Positions 51,598 to 59,977 of a stretch of 64,000 bases of DNA are shown piece by piece; position 1 is the first letter of the stretch, and every line of letters begins with the position of its first letter. The stretch covers positions 806,001 through 870,000 of the forward strand of contig CAWGCG010000004.1 in NCBI GenBank assembly GCA_963821025.1. The letters are read 5' to 3'. The position numbers were made by a program, and so were the translations under genes. The notes beneath the pieces are model-generated. The model made no database searches. It was given only the letters and a program-made list of their open reading frames with translations, and was not told where the DNA came from. The stretch is from WHSW01 sp963821025 (GTDB lineage: Bacteria > Actinomycetota > Thermoleophilia > Solirubrobacterales > 70-9).

Positions 51598-53182
51598 GCA
51601 GGAAGTCGTAGGCGGGCAGGGTGAGGAACTCGACGAACTCCTCCGCCAGCGCCACCTGCTCGAACAGAGCCCGGGACGCCTCCGGACGGCCCTCAGACTC
51701 GAACCAGTCGTCGTCGCCGATCTCCTCGCGGATCCGCTCCAGCTGCTCGTCCTCGATCTCGCGCACCAGCGCCGCGTCGACCGTGCGGCCATCGTCGAGC
51801 TCGGCGTCGTAGCGGATCCACTGCCACACCTGCGAGCGCGCGATCTCGGCCGTCGCGGCATCCTCCATCAGCCCGTAGATCGCCGCGGCGCCGTTGCCGC
51901 GCAGCCACGATGAGATGTACTGGATGCCGACGTTGACGTCGCTGCGCAGGCCCTCGAGCGTGATCTCGCCCGGCGTGGCGGCGATGTCGAGCAGGTCGCC
52001 TGCCGACACAGACACCTCCTCACGCATCCGGTCGACCTGGTTCGGGCGATCGCCGAGCACCGCGTCGAACTCCTCCGTCGCCGCGCCGACCATGTCGGGG
52101 TGCGCGACCCAGGTGCCGTCGAAGCCGTCCCCGGCCTCGCGGCTCTTGTCCTCGCGCAGCTTCGCCATCGCCTTCTCGTTCGCCTCCTCGTCGCTGCGAC
52201 TGGGGACGAAGGCGGCCATCCCGCCCATCGCGTGCGCGCCGCGCCGATGACAGGTCTTCACCAACAGCTCGGTGTAGGCGCGCATGAACGGCGCCGTCAT
52301 CGTCACCGAGTTGCGGTCGGGGAGCACGAACTCGGGCCGCTCGCGAAAGCACTTGATCGCGCTGAACATGTAATCCCAGCGACCTGCGTTCAAGCCGGCG
52401 GAGTGGTCGCGCAGCTCGAACAGGATCTCCTCCATCTCGAAGGCCGCGGGCAGGGTCTCGATCAGCACCGTCGCCTTGATCGTGCCGCGCTCGACGCCGA
52501 GCGACTGCTGTGCGAACTCGAACACATCGTTCCAAAGCCGGGCTTCGAGATGGCTCTCCATCTTCGGCAGATAGAAGTACGGTCCGCTCCCGGCCTCGAG
52601 CAGCGCGCGGGCGTTGTGGAAGAAGTAAAACCCGAAGTCGCAGAGCCCGCCCGCAATCGGATCGCCGTCGACGAGCAGGTGTCGCTCGGGCAGATGCCAG
52701 CCCCGCGGGCGAACGAGCAGGGTCGCCACCTGGTCGTCGAGCCGGTACTCCTTGCCCTCCGGCGAGCTGAACTCGATCGTGCGGGCGATCGCGTCGGAGA
52801 GGTTCACCTGGCCGCCGATCATGTTCGCCCAGGTCGGTGAGTTGGAGTCCTCGAAGTCGGCCATGAAGCCGCGGGCGCCGGAGTTGAGCGCGTTGATCAC
52901 CATCTTTCGCTGCGTCGGGCCGGTGATCTCCACGCGGCGGTCCTCGAGGTCGGCGGGCGGCGGTCCGACCCGCCAGTCGCTTTCGCGGACCTCACGGGTG
53001 TCGTCACCGAACTCGAGCGTCTCGCCGTCGGCGAAGCGCGCCCGGCGCTCGGCGCGCCGGCGCAGGAGCTCCTGGCGGCCGGGCTCGAAGCGTTCGTGCA
53101 GCTCACCGACGAAGGCGAGCGCGTCGTCGGTCAGGACCTCGTCGAAGCGCTCCTCCAGCGGCGCGCGGATCTCGATGCTCAA
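51560..53182 (-). CDS. aceB: malate synthase A
   Basis: The 540-residue protein matches the AceB type. It has SIEIRAPLEERFDEVLTDDA at the start and MADFEDSNSPTWANMIGGQV, where the ADFED acidic residues bind Mg2+ and acetyl-CoA/glyoxylate chemistry occurs. KATVLIETLPAAFEMEEILF and GMAAFVPSRSDEEANEKAM follow, and the C-terminal acidic domain is present. It condenses glyoxylate with acetyl-CoA to malate, here downstream of glycolate oxidase rather than with isocitrate lyase. The ATG overlaps the glcF stop (ATGA). Confidence 0.95.
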   Translation of the reverse strand: MSIEIRAPLEERFDEVLTDDALAFVGELHERFEPGRQELLRRRAERRARFADGETLEFGDDTREVRESDWRVGPPPADLEDRRVEITGPTQRKMVINALNSGARGFMADFEDSNSPTWANMIGGQVNLSDAIARTIEFSSPEGKEYRLDDQVATLLVRPRGWHLPERHLLVDGDPIAGGLCDFGFYFFHNARALLEAGSGPYFYLPKMESHLEARLWNDVFEFAQQSLGVERGTIKATVLIETLPAAFEMEEILFELRDHSAGLNAGRWDYMFSAIKCFRERPEFVLPDRNSVTMTAPFMRAYTELLVKTCHRRGAHAMGGMAAFVPSRSDEEANEKAMAKLREDKSREAGDGFDGTWVAHPDMVGAATEEFDAVLGDRPNQVDRMREEVSVSAGDLLDIAATPGEITLEGLRSDVNVGIQYISSWLRGNGAAAIYGLMEDAATAEIARSQVWQWIRYDAELDDGRTVDAALVREIEDEQLERIREEIGDDDWFESEGRPEASRALFEQVALAEEFVEFLTLPAYDFLLTEIEPAPDRPA

Positions 53183-54474
53183 CTCGGCCGTCCTCCCTCA
53201 ATCGACATCGACAGCAGTTCCATCGGGTGGTAGACGCGCAGCCGGCGACCAAGCTTCTCGCTCTGGGCGGCGATCTGCAGCGCGCAGCCCGGATTGCCCG
53301 CGATCACGGCCTCGGCACCGGTGTCGAGCAGGTTGCGGGCCTTTCGCTGCCCGAGCTCGGCCGCGGGCTCGGGCTGGAGCATGTTGTAGACGCCGGCGGA
53401 CCCGCAGCAGAGCTCCCACTCGGCGGGCTCGAGCAACTCGAGCTCGGGGATCTGCGCCAGCAGCTCGCGCGGCTGGGCACGCACCCCCTGGGCGTGGGCC
53501 AGGTGGCAGGCGTCGTGGTAGGCGGCTCGGAGTGCCACCGGGTGGCGCGGGGCACGCGGCTCGGCGTCGTGGAGCAGCTCGGTCACGTCGCGCACCTTGG
53601 CCGAGAACTCCGCCGCCCGCTCGGCCCACTCGCCGTCCTCGCGCAGCAGGTGCCCGTAGTCCTTCATCGCCGACCCGCACCCGGCCGCGTTCACCGCGAC
53701 GAAGTCGAAACGCTCAAAGGCCGCGATCGTCCGCTTGGCGAGCTCGGTCGCCTCGGCGTCATAGCCGGAGTGCAGCTGCAGGGCGCCGCAGCAACGAGGC
53801 TCGCGCACCGCGGTCACGGCGAACCCCTCCGCGGCGAGGACCCGCGCCGTTGCCAGGTTGACGTCGCGGAAGAAGACTCGCTGCACGCAGCCCTGGAGCA
53901 GCCCGATCCGGGCCCGGGCCGGGCCGTGCGGGGAGAAGCTCTCGGGCAGTTGGCGCAGCGACGAGCCAAGCGGGGTGCGGGGGGTGAGGGCGGCGAGCGC
54001 GCGCAGCCGTGGGAAGCGGGCGAGCAGGCCGCTCTCGGCGGCGATCCGGTCGAGGCCGAGACGACGGGCGCCGGCGAGCAGGGGCGCCAGCGCGCGCAGG
54101 CGGCCGGGGTGGGTGAAGCTCTCGAACAACAGGCGCCGAAACAGGCGATCGGCCGGACCGCGGTCGGCGTTTCGCTCGACCTGAGCGCGGGTGTCCTCGA
54201 TCAACTTGTCGTATTGAACGCCCGAGGGACAGGCGGTGACGCAGGCCATGCAGCCGAGGCATTGGTCGATGTGGGTGACCAGCTCGGTCGACATCTCGCT
54301 GCCCTGCTCGAGCCCGGCGCGCATCAGCACGATCCGGCCCCGGGGCGAGTCCATCTCCTCGTTCCAGAGCGCGTAGGTGGGACAGGTGGTGAGGCAGAAG
54401 CCGCAGTGGACGCAATCGTCGATCAACTCCATGCTCGGCGGGCGAAGCTCGTCGAAGGCGCGCTCGGTGGCCAT
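53179..54474 (-). CDS. glcF: glycolate oxidase iron-sulfur subunit GlcF
   Basis: The 431-residue protein has two 4Fe-4S motifs, CVHCGFCLTTCPTY and CLGCMACVTACPSG. The two CCG-domain motifs are REPRCCGALQLHSG and ELCCGSAGVYN, diagnostic of GlcF/heterodisulfide-reductase-type subunits. It transfers electrons from glycolate via GlcD/GlcE. The start at 54474 gives the usual N-terminus and overlaps the glcE stop by one base (TGATG). Some members are lactate-oxidase LldE-like, but the glcDEF order favours GlcF. Confidence 0.92.
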   Translation of the reverse strand: MATERAFDELRPPSMELIDDCVHCGFCLTTCPTYALWNEEMDSPRGRIVLMRAGLEQGSEMSTELVTHIDQCLGCMACVTACPSGVQYDKLIEDTRAQVERNADRGPADRLFRRLLFESFTHPGRLRALAPLLAGARRLGLDRIAAESGLLARFPRLRALAALTPRTPLGSSLRQLPESFSPHGPARARIGLLQGCVQRVFFRDVNLATARVLAAEGFAVTAVREPRCCGALQLHSGYDAEATELAKRTIAAFERFDFVAVNAAGCGSAMKDYGHLLREDGEWAERAAEFSAKVRDVTELLHDAEPRAPRHPVALRAAYHDACHLAHAQGVRAQPRELLAQIPELELLEPAEWELCCGSAGVYNMLQPEPAAELGQRKARNLLDTGAEAVIAGNPGCALQIAAQSEKLGRRLRVYHPMELLSMSIEGGRPS

Positions 54475-55625
54475 CAGATCCCCCCGACGAAGATGCCCGG
54501 GCGCATCGTGCGCTGCGGGTCGAAGCGCTCCTTCACGCGCCGGGCGAGCTCGAGCCGGCCCGGGTCGCGCTCGTCCCAGACGTCGAGCGCCTGGCGCACC
54601 CCGGGAGGGGCGTCGAGAACCACGCACGGCGAGGGGGCGAGGCGGCGGCGAAGCTCGCCGACCGCGACCGCGGCGGCATCGTCGTCGAGGCCCTCGAAAG
54701 CGAGCCACGAGATCCCCAGCGCCGCCCGCCCCGAGAGGGTGGCCCCCGCGCGCTCGGCCTCATCCACCAGCTGGGCGAGGTCCGTTTGCACGCCCGACAC
54801 CCTCACCACCACACCGGTCTCCGAACGCTGGAGCGACCGCTGCGCATCCCACAGCCCCGCGTCGTCCTCGACCAGCTCTCCGCCACGGGCGAGCTCGGCG
54901 GCGGCCGTGGCCTGGTCGGCCGCGGCCTCGCCTGCAAAGCGCGCGAGCACCGCGCCGGCGCCCTCAGACCAACTCGCGTCGAGCGACTCCATCTCCAGAT
55001 GCGAGTGCGAGAGCGTCGCGCTCAGGGCCGCGAGCTGCTCGGGGGTTTCGGCCGCCAAGCGCATCGTCACGCGCGGGCGCAGCGGATGCAGGCGGACGAT
55101 CACCCGAACGATCAGGCCGAGCGTCCCGAATGAGCCGGAGAGCAGCTTCGCAAGGTCGTAGCCGGCGACGTTCTTGATCACCCCGCTGCCCGCCCGCGCG
55201 ACGGTGCCGTCGGCGAGTGCCATGGTCATCCCCAGCACCAAGTCGCGCGCGGCCCCGTAGCGGTGACGAAGGGGACCCGAGTCGCCGCTTGCGACGACCC
55301 CACCGATCGTCGCCGCGTCCTCGGCACCCAGCGGAGGGTCGAGCGCCAGCATCTGTCCCTGCTCGGCGAAGGCGGTCTGAGCGGTCGCCAGCGGCGCGCC
55401 GGCCTCGAGCACGGCGGTCAGGTCGCCGACGTTGTGCTCGACCACGTCTGCCATGCCGGCGGTGGAGAGCTCGAGGTCGGCGGGCTCGCCGAGGCCTCCC
55501 CAGGCGAGCTTGGTGGCACCCCCCACCGGGCACACGCGTGCGCCCTCATCCGAGCAGCGCCGCAGCAGCCCAGCTGCCTCCTCGTGCGAGGCGGGGGTCT
55601 CGCGGGTCACGGTCCCGGACGCCAA
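54474..55625 (-). CDS. glcE: glycolate oxidase FAD-binding subunit GlcE
   Basis: The 383-residue protein has the FAD_binding_4 fold: CPVGGATKLAWGGLG (FAD PP loop) and GGVVASGDSGPLRHRYGAA. RDLVLGMTMALADG precedes SGVIKNVAGYDLAKLLSGSF and GTLGLI, the hallmark of GlcE. GlcE lacks the C-terminal half of GlcD, consistent with its length. It lies one base from glcD and forms the GlcDEF complex at the membrane. Confidence 0.92.
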   Translation of the reverse strand: MASGTVTRETPASHEEAAGLLRRCSDEGARVCPVGGATKLAWGGLGEPADLELSTAGMADVVEHNVGDLTAVLEAGAPLATAQTAFAEQGQMLALDPPLGAEDAATIGGVVASGDSGPLRHRYGAARDLVLGMTMALADGTVARAGSGVIKNVAGYDLAKLLSGSFGTLGLIVRVIVRLHPLRPRVTMRLAAETPEQLAALSATLSHSHLEMESLDASWSEGAGAVLARFAGEAAADQATAAAELARGGELVEDDAGLWDAQRSLQRSETGVVVRVSGVQTDLAQLVDEAERAGATLSGRAALGISWLAFEGLDDDAAAVAVGELRRRLAPSPCVVLDAPPGVRQALDVWDERDPGRLELARRVKERFDPQRTMRPGIFVGGI

Positions 55626-55626
55626 A

Positions 55627-57084
55627 TCAGAATCGCTCCGCGACCCCCGCCTGCTCGAGCGGGTGCCGGCGATAGGGCCCGGGCACCTCGCCGCACAGGC
55701 GCGGGGTCGGCATCACCTTGCCGGGGTTGGCGAGGCCGTCGGGGTCAAACGCGCAGCGCAGCCGCTGGAACGTGGCCAGATCGGGCTCGGAGAACATCGA
55801 CGGCATGTAGCGCTTCTTGTCGATGCCGACGCCGTGCTCGCCGGTTATCGACCCGCCCGCATCGACGCAGGCCTGGACGATCAGCCCGGCGAGCTCCTCC
55901 GCTCGCTCCGGCTCGCCCTCCTTGGCGCCGTCGTAGAGAACCAGCGGGTGCAGGTTGCCGTCGCCGGCGTGGAACACGTTCGCCACCTGCAGCTGATGCT
56001 CCTCGGAGAGCTCGTCGATCTGGCGCAGCACCTCCGGCAGCCGCGTCCTCGGGATCACGCTGTCCTGGACGTAGTAATTCGGCGCGATACGGCCCATCGC
56101 GGCGAACGCGGCCTTGCGCGCCTTCCAGATCAGCGCCCGCTCGGCCTCGTCCTGGGCGACCCGGACTCCCGTCGCTCCCTTTTGCTCGCAGATCTCGACC
56201 ACCTTCTCGAACCCCGCGTCGCATTCATGCTCGGAGCCGTCGAGCTCGACCACGAGCGCCGCGCCGGCGTCGGTTGGATAACCGGCGTTGGTCGCACCCT
56301 CGGCCGCCTGGATCGAGAGCCGGTCCATCATCTCCATCGCGCCCGGGACCATGCCTTTGGAGACGATCTCCGACACCGCCTCGCCGGCCTCGCCGGTGGT
56401 CGGGAAGAAGGCGACCAGCGTGCGCACCGCCTCAGGCTTCGGGATCACACGTAGCCAGATCTTCGTCGCCACCCCCAGCGTGCCCTCGGATCCGACGAAG
56501 GCGCCGAGCAGGTCATAGCCGGAGCGGTCGAGCTCCTTGCCGCCGACCTGCACCAGCTCGCCGTCGGCCAGCACCAGCTCGAGGCCGGTGACGTAGTTGG
56601 TGGTGAAGCCGTACTTGAAGCAGTGCGCGCCACCCGAGTTCTCGGCCACGTTGCCCCCGATCGAGCAGACGATTTGGCTCGAGGGATCGGGCGGGTAGAA
56701 GTGCTCGGGGGCGACGGCCTTCGAAACGTCGAGGTTGGTCACCCCCGGCTCCACCACCACGCGCTGATTCGCCAGGTCGACCTCGATCACCCTGTTCATC
56801 CGCGAGAGCGCGATCAGCACCCCTTCCTCCACCGGCATCGCCCCTCCCGAGAGGCCCGAACCGGCGCCGCGGGCCACCCACGGAACCTCGGCCTCGTAGC
56901 AGGCGCGGACCACGCGTTGAACCTCCTCGGCCGAGGCAGGCAACACCGCCGCGGCCGGCACCTGCGCGTACTGGAGCAGCCCGTCGGACTCATACGTCTT
57001 CAGCTGGTGTGGATGCGTGTAGACGTGCTCGGCGCCGCAGATCGACTCGAGCTGCACGATCAGGCTGTGATCGTCCTCAGACAA
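55627..57084 (-). CDS. glcD: glycolate oxidase subunit GlcD (FAD-linked oxidase)
   Basis: The 485-residue protein has FAD_binding_4 motifs (VPWVARGAGSGLSGGAMPVE and GGNVAENSGGAHCFKYGFTT). It also has the FAD-oxidase_C domain (VANVFHAGDGNLHPLVLYDG) and GEHGVGIDKKRYM. It catalyses oxidation of glycolate (or D-lactate) to glyoxylate; D-lactate dehydrogenase activity is an alternative. The start overlaps the upstream permease stop by 8 bases, so all five genes are one operon. Confidence 0.93.
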   Translation of the reverse strand: MSEDDHSLIVQLESICGAEHVYTHPHQLKTYESDGLLQYAQVPAAAVLPASAEEVQRVVRACYEAEVPWVARGAGSGLSGGAMPVEEGVLIALSRMNRVIEVDLANQRVVVEPGVTNLDVSKAVAPEHFYPPDPSSQIVCSIGGNVAENSGGAHCFKYGFTTNYVTGLELVLADGELVQVGGKELDRSGYDLLGAFVGSEGTLGVATKIWLRVIPKPEAVRTLVAFFPTTGEAGEAVSEIVSKGMVPGAMEMMDRLSIQAAEGATNAGYPTDAGAALVVELDGSEHECDAGFEKVVEICEQKGATGVRVAQDEAERALIWKARKAAFAAMGRIAPNYYVQDSVIPRTRLPEVLRQIDELSEEHQLQVANVFHAGDGNLHPLVLYDGAKEGEPERAEELAGLIVQACVDAGGSITGEHGVGIDKKRYMPSMFSEPDLATFQRLRCAFDPDGLANPGKVMPTPRLCGEVPGPYRRHPLEQAGVAERF

Positions 57085-58780
57085 CCATCCAGGAGAGTAC
57101 GGAGGTCGACTGCAGGTAGACGATGATGCACATCACCAGCAGCAGCGCCAGGCTCCAGAACAGCACCCGGCGGAAGATATCGCCCTCCTTGCCTGCCAGG
57201 GCCACGGCGGCGGCGCCGATCGCCAGGTTCTGAGGCGAGATCATCTTCCCGAGCACGCCCCCGGAGCTGTTGGCCGAGGCCATGAGGACGTCGGAGATCC
57301 CCGCCTCCTTCGCCGCCTCCACCTGCAGGGCTCCGAACAGCGCGTTGGATGAGGTGTCCGAGCCGGTGATCGCAACCCCGAGCCAGCCGATCATCGAGGA
57401 GAGGAAGGCGAAGACGCCGCCGGCGCCGGCGATCCAGCGTCCGAGAGTGGTGGTCATCCCGGTCAGGTTCATCACGTAGGCGAGCCCGAGGACCGCCATC
57501 ACGGTGATGATCGCGAACTTGAGCTGGTCCAAAGTGGCGCCGTAGGCGCGCAGCGCCTCGCCGACCCGGACTCGCAGCGCCGCCATCGTCAACAGCCCGC
57601 AGATCAGCACGATCGTGCCCGGCGTGTCCCAGAACGAGAACGCATACGTCTGTGCCGAGGGCGCCTCGCCCTCGGGAGTTATGACGTTGAGGCCGGGCCA
57701 GTCGAAGCCATTGACCGTCTCGTTGACTCGATCGAACTTGATCCCGCCCGAGAACTCGAACAGGAAGCGCTCGACCGGGTCGACCAGCTTCGCGATCGCG
57801 AAGACGGCGACGATGATGATGTACGGCGCATAGGCCTCGAGCTTCTCGCGAGTCGAGTCCTGCTCCTGGTTTCTGAGCCGGACGCCGCGCTCGAGCGCGG
57901 CGTCGTGCCCCTCGGCGCCGGCGACCGCCGGCTGCGGACCGCCACCGGCCTCGTCGACCAGGGGCTCGGCCGGCTTCCAGAAGCGCAGGAAGCCGACCAG
58001 GCAGATGGTCGAGATGAGCGCCGCGATGATGTCGGTGAGCTCGACCGAGATGTAGTTGGAGCAGAGGAACTGGGCGATCGCGAAGGTGACGCCGGCGACC
58101 AGCGCGGCCGGCCAGGTCTGGCGCACGCCGCGCATGCCGTCGACGACGCCGACCAGGACCAGGGGGACGATCAGCGCCAGGAACGGCGTCTGGCGCCCGA
58201 CCATCGCCCCGAGGTCGTCGAGCGGCAGCTCGGTCTGCGCCGAAAGGGTGACGATCGGGGTCGCGATCGAGCCGAAGGCGACCGGGGCGGTGTTGCCGAT
58301 CAGCGCCAGCGCCGCCGCCTTCAGCGGCTTGAACCCGAGCGCGAGCAGCATCACCGAGGTGATCGCGACCGGGGTCCCGAACCCGGCGAGGCCCTCGATC
58401 AGGGCGCCGAAGGAGAAGGCGATGATCACCGCCTGGATCCGCTTGTCGTCGGAGATCGTCGCGAACGACCGCCGCAGGACCGCGAAGTGGCCAGTCCGCT
58501 CGGTCATGTTGTAGATCCAGACCGCGTTGATGACGATCCACATGATCGGAAAGAGCCCGAAGGCGGCGCCCTCGAGGCCCATGTCGAGAGACTGGCCGAC
58601 GGGGACGTCGTAGACGATGATCGAGACCACGAGCGCCACCGCAAGCGCAACCAGACCAGCGACCCAGGCGGTGACCCGGAAGGCGCCCAGGAGGATGAAC
58701 AGCGTCAGCAGCGGGAGCGCCGCAAAAATCGTGGTGAGACCCAGTGAGTTACTGACCGGATCGAAGACCTGCTCGTACAC
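57077..58780 (-). CDS. lctP: L-lactate/glycolate permease LctP family
   Basis: The 567-residue transporter has about 13-14 helices and the family motifs: FGALIEGLAGFGTPVAITSV, APVAFGSIATPIVTLSAQTE, and the C-terminal MIGWLGVAITGSDTSSNALF. LGKMISPQNLAIGAAAV is also present. The GTG start at 58780 has CGGAGGAAGA directly upstream; the ATG at 58837 lies in the promoter. Family members co-transport H+ with lactate, glycolate or both. Position at the head of glcDEF suggests glycolate or lactate import. Confidence 0.92.
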   Translation of the reverse strand: MYEQVFDPVSNSLGLTTIFAALPLLTLFILLGAFRVTAWVAGLVALAVALVVSIIVYDVPVGQSLDMGLEGAAFGLFPIMWIVINAVWIYNMTERTGHFAVLRRSFATISDDKRIQAVIIAFSFGALIEGLAGFGTPVAITSVMLLALGFKPLKAAALALIGNTAPVAFGSIATPIVTLSAQTELPLDDLGAMVGRQTPFLALIVPLVLVGVVDGMRGVRQTWPAALVAGVTFAIAQFLCSNYISVELTDIIAALISTICLVGFLRFWKPAEPLVDEAGGGPQPAVAGAEGHDAALERGVRLRNQEQDSTREKLEAYAPYIIIVAVFAIAKLVDPVERFLFEFSGGIKFDRVNETVNGFDWPGLNVITPEGEAPSAQTYAFSFWDTPGTIVLICGLLTMAALRVRVGEALRAYGATLDQLKFAIITVMAVLGLAYVMNLTGMTTTLGRWIAGAGGVFAFLSSMIGWLGVAITGSDTSSNALFGALQVEAAKEAGISDVLMASANSSGGVLGKMISPQNLAIGAAAVALAGKEGDIFRRVLFWSLALLLVMCIIVYLQSTSVLSWMVV

Positions 58781-58979
58781 TCTTCCTCCTCCGACGCGGC
58801 CGTTACCCGGGCCGCCGCTGGGAGAAACGCGCCCCACGAACCGCGCCGCCAGTCCGCCGGGGCGACTTCCTTTCGCATAGCGGTCGAAACTCGCCCCGGC
58901 GGTACTTCGCGGAGCTGGCCTCGATCATTCGTCCGCGACCGGTTCGCCACCGCCAAATCGGCGGTGTAGCTTGAGATCC

Positions 58980-59894
58980 GTGGGCCGAGCTGAGAACCAC
59001 CGCCGGCGCGGCGCGCTGGTCGTTGCGCTCGCAGCCTCGGCTCTGGCGCTCGGCTGCGGTGGCGATGACGACAGCGCCGGTCCGGGCGCCCCGGACTCGA
59101 CCCGGGTGGCCACGGTGCGGATCTACCAGCACAACGACTGGACGATTCCCGGGGAGACCCCCGCCTCGGTCGCGAAGGCGCTTGCTTCGCTGAAGCCGAC
59201 CTGGGTTTCGAGCCTGATCCGCTACGACGAGGGCGAGGAGCCACGAGCCGAGGAGATTGCCGCCTGGAACGAGATCCGCGACACCGTCCGCAAGGCGAGC
59301 CCGAACGCCCAGTTCGGGATCGAGCTCAATGCCGAGGAGTACGAGACCGCCGAGGACGTCGAGCAGATGATGAGCTCGATCCGGCCGAAGTTCGACAACG
59401 ACGGCTGGTTCTTCGACTTCTTCACCCCCGCCTACCGCGAGCGCCCGGAGGTGGTCGAGGCTGCCGTCGCCGCCGCCCACGGCAACGACGAGTGGGTTGG
59501 CGGCAACGCCTTCGGGCTCTCCTCCGATCCGCCGATCCCTCCCGGCTCGGATTTCATCGCGGTCCAGGACTTCGACTTCGAGATCGACCTGCAAGCGGTG
59601 CGCGAGCTTGCCAAAAAGCTCCCGGTGGTCTTTCACCTCGGCAACAGCCCGGCGCTGGCGAAGAGCGACGGTTGCGAGTTCATCAACGAGTTCGAGACCG
59701 ACCAGCGGCGCGCTTACGTCAACCGCCGCGCCAAGCAGCAGCAGGCGAACGACTTCCGTTTCGGCTACCCGGTCTTCTTCCCCGAATGCGCGCGCAACCC
59801 GAACAACCCGAGCTCGATATACACCTTCAACGCTCCTCGCGACTCCCCGATGATGCCGACGATCACCTCGCTGATTCGCCGCTACAACGATTAG
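58980..59894 (+). CDS. secreted lipoprotein of unknown function
   Basis: The 304-residue product has a basic N-terminus, a hydrophobic stretch (ALVVALAASALALG) and a lipobox Cys at ~26 followed by GGDDDS. The mature domain begins RVATVRIYQHNDWTIPGETP and includes QFGIELNAEEYETAEDVEQM, FFDFFTPAYRERPEVVEAAV and VVFHLGNSPALAKSDGCEFI. It looks like a TIM-barrel-like or GH-type fold, but I recognise no motif. The start is GTG (58980); a TTG three codons upstream is possible. It is in front of the GH1 gene with a gap of 83 bases. Confidence 0.6.
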   Translation: MGRAENHRRRGALVVALAASALALGCGGDDDSAGPGAPDSTRVATVRIYQHNDWTIPGETPASVAKALASLKPTWVSSLIRYDEGEEPRAEEIAAWNEIRDTVRKASPNAQFGIELNAEEYETAEDVEQMMSSIRPKFDNDGWFFDFFTPAYRERPEVVEAAVAAAHGNDEWVGGNAFGLSSDPPIPPGSDFIAVQDFDFEIDLQAVRELAKKLPVVFHLGNSPALAKSDGCEFINEFETDQRRAYVNRRAKQQQANDFRFGYPVFFPECARNPNNPSSIYTFNAPRDSPMMPTITSLIRRYND

Positions 59895-59977
59895 GGCCGG
59901 TGGGGCTGTTGATCTGGCCGCGAACCCGCGGCGGCTCGACTGCCAACCCGGTCTGAGCCGTTCGAGGGTGCAATAGG

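Noticed and set aside
53227..55161. 644-codon plus-strand frame across glcF/glcE
   Set aside because: Antisense to two overlapping conserved genes; translation is low-complexity with no homology.
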